Shown in pieces: positions 15,125 through 21,323 of a DNA stretch of 21,323 nucleotides; positions within the stretch are counted from its first letter, which is position 1, and every line of letters begins with the position of its first letter. Position numbers and translations under genes: made by a program. The notes under the pieces are model-generated. The model did not search any database, was not told the origin of the DNA, and saw nothing but the letters and a program-made list of their open reading frames with translations. The DNA comes from CAYQUC01 sp048061315 (GTDB lineage Bacteria > Pseudomonadota > Gammaproteobacteria > UBA6429 > Thiohalophilaceae). Location of the stretch: the NCBI GenBank assembly GCA_048061315.1, contig JBGMRJ010000047.1:1-21323 (forward strand). Direction: 5' to 3'.

Positions 15125-16364
15125 ATCGTAATGCATCTGCTGGTTGAGTACGTGAAGCCCGGTATGCCGGGTAAATAGTCGATAGAATGCAGATTGAAAA
15201 TGACACGATTCCAATTAAACCGACATCATTCCAGTGTAAATCAGATGGCAAATCACTAATATAATAAATTGATTTATCTAATATCTGAATACCGAGTAAT
15301 TTTTCTATCCAGGGTACGACTATATCAATATTAAGTGCTAATAATACGCCGCCCAAAATACCTAAACTGGTTCCAACCAGACCAATAATTGTTCCCTGTA
15401 CGATAAATATGTTTGTCACCATTTTGGGGGATGCGCCTAAGGTGCGTAAAATTGCGATATCACTTTGTTTATCAGTAACCACCATGACCAGGGTAGATAA
15501 AATATTAAACGCAGCAACGGCAACAATCAAAAGCAACAATAAAAAGATCATTATTTTTTCCCGTTTTACTGCTCTAAACCAGTTTGATTGATAGGTACTC
15601 CAATCGCGAATCCATAAATCTGGAAAAACTGTTTCAGCTAATCGAGCGGTTGTATTTGGTGCAAGAAATAAATTTTTTAATTTGACACGAACACCGGTAA
15701 CTTCATCTTTCATCTGAAATAATTTTTTAGCATCCGTTAAGTGGATAATGGCAATTGAGTTATCATAAAAATCATGTCCGACAGAGAAAATACCGGCAAC
15801 TGTAAAGCGTTTCATCCTGGGTGATACCCCGGCCGGTGTTACATTGGTACTCGGCGTTACAATGGTAACTTTTTCACCTATTCCGAGGCCTAAAGCTCGC
15901 GCTAATCCCTGCCCTAGCAAGATTTTATAATCACCCGCAGTCAAACTATTAATGGTGCCGGCAATCATTTTTCTGCCCACGTTGGATACCGAGGGTTCTT
16001 GCTCGGGTAATATTCCTCTAATCGCAGCGCCACGTACATATCGACCACGAATCAACATGCCTTGTGATTGAATATAGGGTGCTGCGGCAACTACTTCGGG
16101 TTGCTTTTTAACAGTTGCTACAATATTTTGCCAGTCACTTAGCTTGCCTTGGTAGTTACTGATCGTCATGTGCGCAACCATGTCGAGGATTCTGCTTCGA
16201 ACTTCCTTCTCGAAACCGTTCATCACCGACAAAACCGTTATTAGAGCAGCCACGCCAAGGGCTATTCCTAGCATTGAAGAAAATGATATAAACGAAATAA
16301 AATGATTTCGCCGTTTAGCACGGGTATAGCGCAATCCTATGTAAATTGCTAATGGACGAAACAT
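15117..16364 (-). CDS. Lipoprotein-releasing permease, LolC/LolE family (LolF-like)
   Basis: This 415-residue permease has an N-terminal helix (about 25-47), a large periplasmic domain (about 48-270) and three C-terminal helices (about 275-300, 315-345 and 375-400), ending with QPADALRYE. The start block FIGLRYTRAKRRNHFISFIS type and VLSVMNGFEKEVR are shared by the family. Two features look mixed. A TPAGVSPRMKRFTVAGIF segment resembles the LolA-binding hook of LolC. The VTDKQSDIAILRTLGAS and DLPSDLHWNDV segments resemble LolE. Hybrid permeases working as homodimers with LolD are known as LolF in some gammaproteobacteria. Only one permease gene is present next to lolD. A ribosome site AAGGAAAAG precedes the ATG. 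Confidence 0.85.
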   Translation of the reverse strand: MFRPLAIYIGLRYTRAKRRNHFISFISFSSMLGIALGVAALITVLSVMNGFEKEVRSRILDMVAHMTISNYQGKLSDWQNIVATVKKQPEVVAAAPYIQSQGMLIRGRYVRGAAIRGILPEQEPSVSNVGRKMIAGTINSLTAGDYKILLGQGLARALGLGIGEKVTIVTPSTNVTPAGVSPRMKRFTVAGIFSVGHDFYDNSIAIIHLTDAKKLFQMKDEVTGVRVKLKNLFLAPNTTARLAETVFPDLWIRDWSTYQSNWFRAVKREKIMIFLLLLLIVAVAAFNILSTLVMVVTDKQSDIAILRTLGASPKMVTNIFIVQGTIIGLVGTSLGILGGVLLALNIDIVVPWIEKLLGIQILDKSIYYISDLPSDLHWNDVGLIGIVSFSICILSTIYPAYRASRTQPADALRYE

Positions 16365-16411
16365 AGTTCTTTTCCTTTAAATCCTGATTAATCAATTAAT
16401 TAACGCTTAAC

Positions 16412-16433
16412 TAGCACAGTGTAACGTGTGCTA
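16412..16433 (-). promoter_or_regulatory. Hairpin between relA and the Lol permease gene
   Basis: TAGCACA (16412-16418) and TGTGCTA (16427-16433) form a perfect 7-base inverted repeat around an 8-base loop. It lies in the 93-base interval between the relA stop and the permease start and is not followed by a T run on the minus strand. A perfect 10-base palindrome TGATTAATCA lies at 16385-16394. It could be an operator for a lol promoter or an RNA processing signal. Confidence 0.4.
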
Positions 16434-16457
16434 ATTTGAATATCCAGAGTTAAAAAG

Positions 16458-18674
16458 TTATTCAATAGCGCGGTAAACTTCAAATATGTTAGGCAATTGT
16501 TCAATTTTGATTAATACTCGACTTAATTCATCAACGTTACTAATTTCGACTGTAATTTTCATTTTTGCTGTATTGTTTTTTTTGTCTGATTGTGTATTTA
16601 CCGAGATAAGATTAATATTTTCATTTGCAACAACGCCGGTTATATCTCGTAATAGACCTTTGCGATCGATAGCCTCTACGATTATATCAACAGGGTACAT
16701 TTGCTCTGAACGAACATTCCAGTCCACAGCGATTAATCGTGAGCTCATTTCAGAATTCATGTTTAAGATATTTTTACAATCTCGGCGATGAATGGTTACA
16801 CCACGTCCTTTTGTAATATAACCAATTATATCGTCGCCCAGAACCGGTTTACAGCACATGGAAAAATTCGTTAATAGATTCCCAACTCCCTGAACGGTGA
16901 TATTACTGGGCGTTTTCGGTATTTCGCGTGGCTTAGTTAATTTTATTTCCTGTGCGACGGCTATTTTCTGAGAAGATAATTTAGCGGCAGCGGGACTTAA
17001 ACGGGAGGCATTAATTTCACCCCGCCCAATGGCTGAAAAAAAATCATCGGTGTTTTTAAATTGGAAATATTCGGCAAATTCAGAATATTGAACATCACGT
17101 ATACCGAGCCGATGCAATTCTTTCTCAAGAGTGTGTTTTCCTGCTTCGATATTCATATCCATATCTTGCAGGCTAAACCAGTGTCGGACATGCGATCGTG
17201 CTCTGGAGGTTCTAATATAGCCTAACTGGCTATTCAACCAGTCCCGGCTCGGAGTACCATTGCTATTCGTTAAAATTTCAACCTGATCAGCATTTTTTAA
17301 TTCGTATGTAAGCGGTACTATGCGGCCATTTACTCGTGCACCACGGCATCGATTGCCCACTTCGGTGTGAATGTGATAGGCAAAATCCAATGGTGTTGCA
17401 CCTTGTGACATATCAATAATATCGCCATTGGGCGTTAACACGTATACCCGATCTTCGAAGATTTCAGATTTAAATCGATCAATGAAATCACTGTCATTTT
17501 CGGATTCTTCCTTCCATTGTAGTAACTGCCTTAACCAGGCTATTTTCTGTTCATAACCTTTATTATGAGATGCGCCTTCTTTATAGCGCCAATGAGCAGC
17601 TATGCCTAACTCGGCATGTTCATTCATTTGTTTTGTTCTTATTTGAATCTCGAGTGTTTTACCTTCGGGCCCGACTACTGCTGAGTGAATTGATTGATAC
17701 ATATTCTCTTTCGGCGTTGCAATATAATCATCGAATTCTTTTGGTATGTGTTTCCATAAAGTGTGAATTATACCTAAGGCAGAATAACAATCAGCGATTG
17801 AATCCACGACAATCCGAACCGCACGGACATCATAGAGCTCATGAAAACTGATACCCTTTTTTTTCATTTTCCGCCAAATACTGTAAATATGTTTTGGTCG
17901 GCCAGTAACATCAGCCTTAATATTAGATTTTTTTAACTCATTTGTAACACTTGCTGTTACACGTGCAATATATTCTTCTCGATCTGAGCGACTTTCATCA
18001 AGAAATTCGGCTACTTTTTTATAAGTTCGGGGTTCAAGATAGCGTAATGACAGATCTTCTAGCTCCCATTTCATTTGCCAGATACCCAATCTATTCGCTA
18101 ATGGCGCATAGATATCCAGAGTTTCGCGAGCTATCCTTTTTTGTTTTTGTTCCGGTAAATACTTTAAAGTCCGCATATTATGCAATCTGTCGGCAAGTTT
18201 AATTAATACCACTCGCACATCTTCTGCCATTGCTAATAATAATTTGCGTAAACTTTCGGTGTGTCCGTGTTTGTGCTTACCTGTTGCGCCAAAATTATCA
18301 GTCTGCTGATCTATGATGTTCATTTTAGTGACACCATCAACTAAATGCGTAATTTGAGGACCAAATGCTTGCTCTAATTGCAATAAATTTTTATCGGTGT
18401 CTTCAATAACATCATGCAAGATTGCGGCTGCTATGGTTTCATAATCAAGGTGAAGTGATGCCAGTATTTCAGCTACTGCAACAGTGTGGGTAATGTGTAA
18501 TTCACCTGATGCACGAATCTGTTGTCCATGAGCCTCATGAGCAAATTCGTAGGCGCGAAAGATTAGATCAACCTGGTTTTCGCTAGTTTCAATACCAAGC
18601 TCTGTTAACCAACGAGTAACTTCCTGACTATTAGTGAAATTTTCAAGAATAGTGCTGTGATTTTGAGTATCCAT
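16458..18674 (-). CDS. relA: RelA-lineage (p)ppGpp synthetase with intact hydrolase-site residues
   Basis: This 738-residue long RSH enzyme makes the alarmone (p)ppGpp in response to starved ribosomes. The HD domain lies at 40-200, synthetase at about 240-365, TGS at about 405-470, the helical region to 590, the zinc-finger-like region with Cys607, Cys608, His629 and Cys633, and ACT at 662-738. The body is RelA-like: RPKHIYSIWRKMKKK, EFDDY at 313-317 (the ExDD form of RelA rather than RxKD of SpoT), KIAWLRQLLQW and TSRARSHVRHWF. Unusually for RelA, the HD catalytic set looks complete: His63, His87-Asp88, Glu91-Asp92, Asp162 and Asn166. It could therefore be bifunctional or an ancestral form. 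No Shine-Dalgarno sequence is obvious before the ATG. The Lol permease gene follows after 93 bases. Confidence 0.9.
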   Translation of the reverse strand: MDTQNHSTILENFTNSQEVTRWLTELGIETSENQVDLIFRAYEFAHEAHGQQIRASGELHITHTVAVAEILASLHLDYETIAAAILHDVIEDTDKNLLQLEQAFGPQITHLVDGVTKMNIIDQQTDNFGATGKHKHGHTESLRKLLLAMAEDVRVVLIKLADRLHNMRTLKYLPEQKQKRIARETLDIYAPLANRLGIWQMKWELEDLSLRYLEPRTYKKVAEFLDESRSDREEYIARVTASVTNELKKSNIKADVTGRPKHIYSIWRKMKKKGISFHELYDVRAVRIVVDSIADCYSALGIIHTLWKHIPKEFDDYIATPKENMYQSIHSAVVGPEGKTLEIQIRTKQMNEHAELGIAAHWRYKEGASHNKGYEQKIAWLRQLLQWKEESENDSDFIDRFKSEIFEDRVYVLTPNGDIIDMSQGATPLDFAYHIHTEVGNRCRGARVNGRIVPLTYELKNADQVEILTNSNGTPSRDWLNSQLGYIRTSRARSHVRHWFSLQDMDMNIEAGKHTLEKELHRLGIRDVQYSEFAEYFQFKNTDDFFSAIGRGEINASRLSPAAAKLSSQKIAVAQEIKLTKPREIPKTPSNITVQGVGNLLTNFSMCCKPVLGDDIIGYITKGRGVTIHRRDCKNILNMNSEMSSRLIAVDWNVRSEQMYPVDIIVEAIDRKGLLRDITGVVANENINLISVNTQSDKKNNTAKMKITVEISNVDELSRVLIKIEQLPNIFEVYRAIE

Positions 18675-18835
18675 TATTAAATTAGTGTTTTAAATCTGTT
18701 GATTCATAAAATTGCGACACAATAACTTGCACGAAATAAAAACACCTTCTAAAGTAGTATTATGCATTAAATTATGTTTATAACCTATTGATACAGTATA
18801 GTTTATAGCATATTGAAATTTGGAGAAAATAAGTA

Positions 18836-19120
18836 ATGAAATCTGTTTTAATAGGGAGTGTTATTGCGCTGGTATTGGCTATAGAGCCGGTTTTTGCCGA
18901 TAGTTTGCAAATGCCGGAACAATCCGGTCAATCATCGGCAGTATCAATTGAGATTCCTCCTAGAGGAATGACAATGACAAGTGTTGAAGAACATTTTGGT
19001 GAGCCTGAAGCCAAAAACGAGCCAATTGGTGAGCCACCGATCACAATATGGCAATATTCAAATTACACTGTTTATTTTGAATATCAGCATGTCATCCATA
19101 CTGTTGTCAATAAAAGTTAA
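18836..19120 (+). CDS. Small secreted protein of unknown function, 94 residues
   Basis: A Sec signal peptide is clear: a short basic start, the hydrophobic core VLIGSVIALVLAI and a probable cut after Ala21 (VFA-DS). The mature part of about 73 residues has a proline-rich lead and then RGMTMTSVEEHFGEP followed by PIGEPPITIWQYSNYTVYFE. This M(T/S)xVExxFGxP pattern with a W-x-Y strand resembles the small BamE/SmpA-like periplasmic fold, and I recall similar proteins in pseudomonads, but function is unknown. GGAG at 18822-18825 is a good ribosome site 10 bases before the ATG. It diverges from relA over 161 bases. Confidence 0.82.
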   Translation: MKSVLIGSVIALVLAIEPVFADSLQMPEQSGQSSAVSIEIPPRGMTMTSVEEHFGEPEAKNEPIGEPPITIWQYSNYTVYFEYQHVIHTVVNKS

Positions 19121-19174
19121 GTCATCATCGGCATAAGGATTTGCCGCTCTCAACAACAAATTAACACTAACAGC

Positions 19175-19582
19175 TTATTTTTCTATTGGAAATTTTAATA
19201 ACTTTGAGGATAAGTACCAACGATTATTTTTTTCATCAAATTTCCATTCCTGTTTATCAATAAAACTTTTTTCTATAAAATCATTGACATTATAAAATCG
19301 AATTTTAACTTCCTGAGTTGCTATCATATCGTCATCGTTAATGCTTTTTCGTATGACATCGTACCCCGTTACTTTTAGATTTTTAACTTCTTTTGGAAAT
19401 TTTGAAGTTGATACAGCATCTTCTTTTAAGAAATGAACAGCTCCGGATATATCGTCCCAACGAATAGTCCGCTCATAGGCGCGCCAGGTATATCCCAGAG
19501 CTTGCATCGGGTCGACTGTTGAACATGAGGTTAGTACTAATAGAAAAGAAATTACTATAAAAATAAATTTTGATTTGAACAC
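19175..19582 (-). CDS. Putative outer-membrane lipoprotein, GTG start
   Basis: The protein has 135 residues. A signal peptide with lipobox LTSC puts the lipidated cysteine at position 20; Ser at +2 predicts outer-membrane sorting through the Lol system. The mature domain contains YTWRAYERTIRWDDISGAVHFL and a C-terminal KQEWKFDEKNNRWYLSS, a pattern seen in uncharacterised gammaproteobacterial lipoproteins. I cannot name the family. The start is GTG at 19580-19582, chosen because GGGAG lies 8 bases upstream and the signal peptide begins there. A perfect TATAAT on the same strand (19611-19606) fits a short leader. It converges on the small secreted protein across 54 bases, where CGGCA/TGCCG (19129-19146) makes a weak hairpin. 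Confidence 0.8.
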   Translation of the reverse strand: MFKSKFIFIVISFLLVLTSCSTVDPMQALGYTWRAYERTIRWDDISGAVHFLKEDAVSTSKFPKEVKNLKVTGYDVIRKSINDDDMIATQEVKIRFYNVNDFIEKSFIDKQEWKFDEKNNRWYLSSKLLKFPIEK

Positions 19583-19703
19583 CCTGCCTTCTCCCTTTTT
19601 TTAGGATTATAGCTTAACATGAGATTTTAAGCGTAGCTATATTTATGATAGCGAGTAAGGGCGTGATTTTATTTAACGTAATGAGAAATTTAAAAGCGTT
19701 AAA

Positions 19704-20186
19704 CTAGAATTCCAGCAGTTTAACCGTTGCTTGGAAATAGACAAATGCCACCATTTTAGGTTTCATTTTTGGTACGTAAGTAACATTGATAGAAAACCAT
19801 TCAAAACCCAATGATGCAAATGGTAAAGCAGCGATAAAAGGATCATTATTTTTGTAATCATATCGTGTCATTAAAAATGCAAATATCCCGGCATCAATAT
19901 GAAACCCTTTTGGGTCATTACTAAAACGAAATCGTCGCTTTGTTCCACCACCCAAATAATTCGAAGTTTGATTATTACTGTCTTTAAACGATGCACCGGT
20001 GATCAACGGTATCCAATTATTTCGTTCTTCAAAGTCATATTCAAATCCCAAACCGGTATTTTTCTCATTATATTTAGCATTACTAAAATGTATCGCTTTA
20101 CCACTTACGATTAGGTGTAATTCATCAGCTGTAGCACTGCCCGTAATAATGAGCAACAAAGAAAAAATAATTGATCTTGATATCAT
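19704..20186 (-). CDS. Putative small outer-membrane beta-barrel protein
   Basis: This 160-residue protein has a signal peptide (core IIFSLLLIITGSATA, probable cut after Ala20). The mature part of about 140 residues consists of alternating hydrophobic-polar strands with aromatic residues (NTGLGFEYDFE, GFHIDAGIFAFLMTRYDY, ASLGFEWFSINVTYVP) and ends with a terminal Phe (VYFQATVKLLEF). The terminal aromatic residue is the usual BAM-recognition feature of outer-membrane barrels. The size suits an eight-stranded barrel of the PagP/PagL/OmpX scale. The repeated Gly-aromatic strand pattern is seen in several small barrel families, but I cannot assign an enzyme. It is isolated between a lipoprotein gene and a divergent protease gene. 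A 14-base palindrome lies just before its start. Confidence 0.65.
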   Translation of the reverse strand: MISRSIIFSLLLIITGSATADELHLIVSGKAIHFSNAKYNEKNTGLGFEYDFEERNNWIPLITGASFKDSNNQTSNYLGGGTKRRFRFSNDPKGFHIDAGIFAFLMTRYDYKNNDPFIAALPFASLGFEWFSINVTYVPKMKPKMVAFVYFQATVKLLEF

Positions 20187-20189
20187 CCA

Positions 20190-20203
20190 ACAAACTCGTT
20201 TGT
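20190..20203. promoter_or_regulatory. Palindrome ACAAAC-TC-GTTTGT just upstream of the barrel gene
   Basis: Six-base arms are perfect reverse complements around a 2-base centre. A 2-base loop cannot form in RNA, so this would be a DNA site, placed 4-17 bases ahead of the ATG where a bound repressor could block expression. No regulator is assigned. Confidence 0.35.
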
Positions 20204-20347
20204 ATTACTGTTAAGATGGATATCGTCATAAAATTCAATAACTTAAAGAATATTTTCGGTATAATTTTGACACTTATGAAGTTCAACAAGATCAATAAGA
20301 TAAAATGTTTAATTTACTCAATCGTCAATTTATCGGCATTCTATCCA

Positions 20348-20368
20348 CTATTTAGTTGGTCTAAATAG
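20348..20368. promoter_or_regulatory. Perfect 8-base hairpin upstream of the protease gene
   Basis: CTATTTAG (20348-20355) and CTAAATAG (20361-20368) pair around a TTGGT loop. TTTAGTT (20351-20357) could instead pair with AACTAAA (20380-20386), so two alternative folds exist. The site lies about 80 bases before the TTG start of the retropepsin gene. Apart from this I see nothing else in the 263-base interval 20187-20449. Confidence 0.4.
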
Positions 20369-20449
20369 TTTAACAATTGAACTAAAAAGCATTAGCGCTT
20401 ATGGTATATTTGTTTAACTGTTATCTTTGGCAAAAAAAGAAGTACTATT

Positions 20450-20974
20450 TTGGAAAATAAAAATGATCAACATTTAAGTAAAATTGGTCGCAACATGATT
20501 TGGTTAATGTGGTTACTGATCCTGGGTATCGTAACAGTATTCTTTAATGGCATTGTTGATGATCAAAAAAATCCAAATCAAAACATACAAAGCAGTGTCG
20601 AAAAAAATGGTAATCAGCAAGTTGTGCTAACGCGCAATCGATTTGGACAATATATAACAGATGGTAAAATCAACGGCCAAAAAGTTGTCTTTATGATCGA
20701 CACTGGTGCTAGCGATATATCCATTCCCATCGCAGTGGCAAACAGGCTTAATTTAACCAAAGGCCGTGAAGTTGAATATGAAACTGCGAATGGTACAGCA
20801 ACTGCGTTTCAAACCCGGTTAAATAGCGTCTCAATAGCAGGAATCAAGAAGAATAAAGTCAGAGCGTCAATAAATCCGAATGTCGACTATGAAGAAATAT
20901 TACTCGGGATGAGTTTTTTAAAGGATCTGGAATTTACCCAGCAAGGTAAAAATCTGATAATTAAACAGCGTTAG
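20450..20974 (+). CDS. Membrane-anchored retropepsin-like aspartic protease (TIGR02281 type)
   Basis: The chosen TTG start (20450-20452), with AAGAAG just upstream, gives 174 residues and keeps the KIGRNM lead that precedes the membrane segment in related proteins; the next ATG would remove it. One membrane helix (about 16-35: MIWLMWLLILGIVTVFFNGI) is followed by a linker and a clan AA protease domain. The active site is Asp84 in FMIDTGASDISIP, and a later LLGMSFLKDLEF is the typical C-terminal psi-loop. Retropepsin-like proteins carry a single DTG and work as dimers. The substrate is unknown; the topology puts the domain in the periplasm. It converges on the Wzz-like gene with 10 bases between the two stops. 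Confidence 0.85.
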   Translation: MENKNDQHLSKIGRNMIWLMWLLILGIVTVFFNGIVDDQKNPNQNIQSSVEKNGNQQVVLTRNRFGQYITDGKINGQKVVFMIDTGASDISIPIAVANRLNLTKGREVEYETANGTATAFQTRLNSVSIAGIKKNKVRASINPNVDYEEILLGMSFLKDLEFTQQGKNLIIKQR

Positions 20975-20984
20975 TTGAATAGTA

Positions 20985-21323
20985 TTACAGCTTTGTTTCT
21001 GATTTAGCTAATTTTCGTTTTTGTACAGTTGAAACAATTAAAGCAACAAATAATGCTAAAAATCCACTTAATAGCAACCCTAAAATTGCAATTAAGCGTC
21101 TGTTTGGTTTAGTCGCCGCATCATTTTTTGCTGCAAGCTTATCAAGAGTATAAAGTTTAGCCCCATCAAAATTAAATGATTTTTTATTTAATATTGAAAG
21201 CTCAGAAAGTAAAGCAGGCATAGTGGGAATAAATGAATCGTCAGCTGTAATTTCATCGCCCCTGGATTTCAGTCTGTTAATTTCAGCCGATAGGTAATCG
21301 CTGCCTAGCATGTATTTTTGAAA
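20985..21323 (-). CDS. Wzz-like polysaccharide chain-length regulator, C-terminal part
   Basis: The frame stays open to the window edge (FQKYMLGSDYLSAEINRL), so the Met at 21311 is internal and the N-terminus lies outside. The visible 112 residues have a coiled-coil-prone helix (GSDYLSAEINRLKSRGDE), a DDSFIPTMPALLSELSILNKK stretch typical of the Wzz periplasmic domain, a basic NRRL lead and a C-terminal membrane helix (LIAILGLLLSGFLALFVALIV) followed by a short basic tail. This matches the end of polysaccharide co-polymerases such as WzzB. It would set O-antigen or exopolysaccharide length in the inner membrane. Confidence 0.8.
   Translation of the reverse strand, partial: FQKYMLGSDYLSAEINRLKSRGDEITADDSFIPTMPALLSELSILNKKSFNFDGAKLYTLDKLAAKNDAATKPNRRLIAILGLLLSGFLALFVALIVSTVQKRKLAKSETKL

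Noticed and set aside
14429..15214. Long version of LolD starting at 15214
   Set aside because: The extra 30 residues overlap the permease gene, and the start at 15124 gives the normal LolD N-terminus.
18788..18816. TTGATA-17-TATTGA as promoter of the small secreted protein
   Set aside because: The implied start near 18823 would fall inside the GGAG ribosome site, so a working leader is not possible; the real promoter is probably further upstream.
19129..19146. CGGCA/TGCCG hairpin as a terminator between two convergent genes
   Set aside because: The stem is only 5 pairs with an 8-base loop and no T run on either strand; too weak to call a terminator.
20276..20368. A 30-codon ORF beginning ATG AAG TTC after a TTGACA-like string
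   Set aside because: There is no ribosome site or recognisable motif, its end falls in the AT-rich hairpin, and no proper -10 follows the TTGACA.

Overview
The window looks like a chromosomal segment of an A+T-rich gammaproteobacterium. The evidence is the gene content and order: sppA, a Gph-like HAD phosphatase, rluC and rne, followed by an envelope block of ptp, ycaR, lpxK, msbA, exbD, exbB, comEC, a DUF2062 gene, lolD and a lolC/E-type permease. From memory this closely matches a Pseudomonas-type layout, and part of it matches the E. coli ycaI-msbA-lpxK-ycaR region. RNase E catalytic and zinc residues fall at exactly the E. coli positions (D303, D346, C404, C407). A FliL-type C-terminus and a Wzz-type C-terminus suggest a motile, polysaccharide-producing bacterium. 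I cannot name a genus.

Layout. Positions 1-996 (+): the 3' end of a biotin-dependent carboxylase/decarboxylase (oadA/pycB type), then yceF (Maf-type m7GTP pyrophosphatase). An imperfect inverted repeat built from CGCAAAG-like units (1003-1082) separates these from a leftward operon, rluC > HAD phosphatase > sppA (3710-1093). rne runs rightward from a long structured leader (3711-4063). A 100-N scaffold gap (6253-6352) interrupts rne. The reading frame is open across the Ns, but the sequence after the gap is the C-terminus of a FliL-family protein, so the single long ORF is an artefact. ptp (leftward), a small unknown gene (rightward) and then a leftward lipid A/envelope operon follow: comEC, exbB, exbD, msbA, lpxK, ycaR.

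A divergent DUF2062 membrane gene comes next, then another leftward operon, relA > lolC/E-type permease > lolD. The final 2.5 kb holds a small secreted protein, a lipoprotein, a probable outer-membrane beta-barrel, a membrane-anchored retropepsin-like protease and the C-terminus of a Wzz-like chain-length regulator.

Functionally, the centre is devoted to building the outer membrane. LpxK phosphorylates lipid A, MsbA flips it, LolD with its permease releases lipoproteins, and ExbBD supplies proton-motive-force coupling. The left part is RNA metabolism and house-cleaning. I see no mobile element, CRISPR array, tRNA or rRNA gene, prophage or defence island, and no convincing new multi-gene system. 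The points most worth checking are the gap-spanning chimera, a RelA-lineage enzyme with an intact hydrolase site, a single Lol permease with mixed LolC/LolE features, the missing kdsB, the rne leader, the CGCAAAG inverted repeat and several operator-like palindromes.
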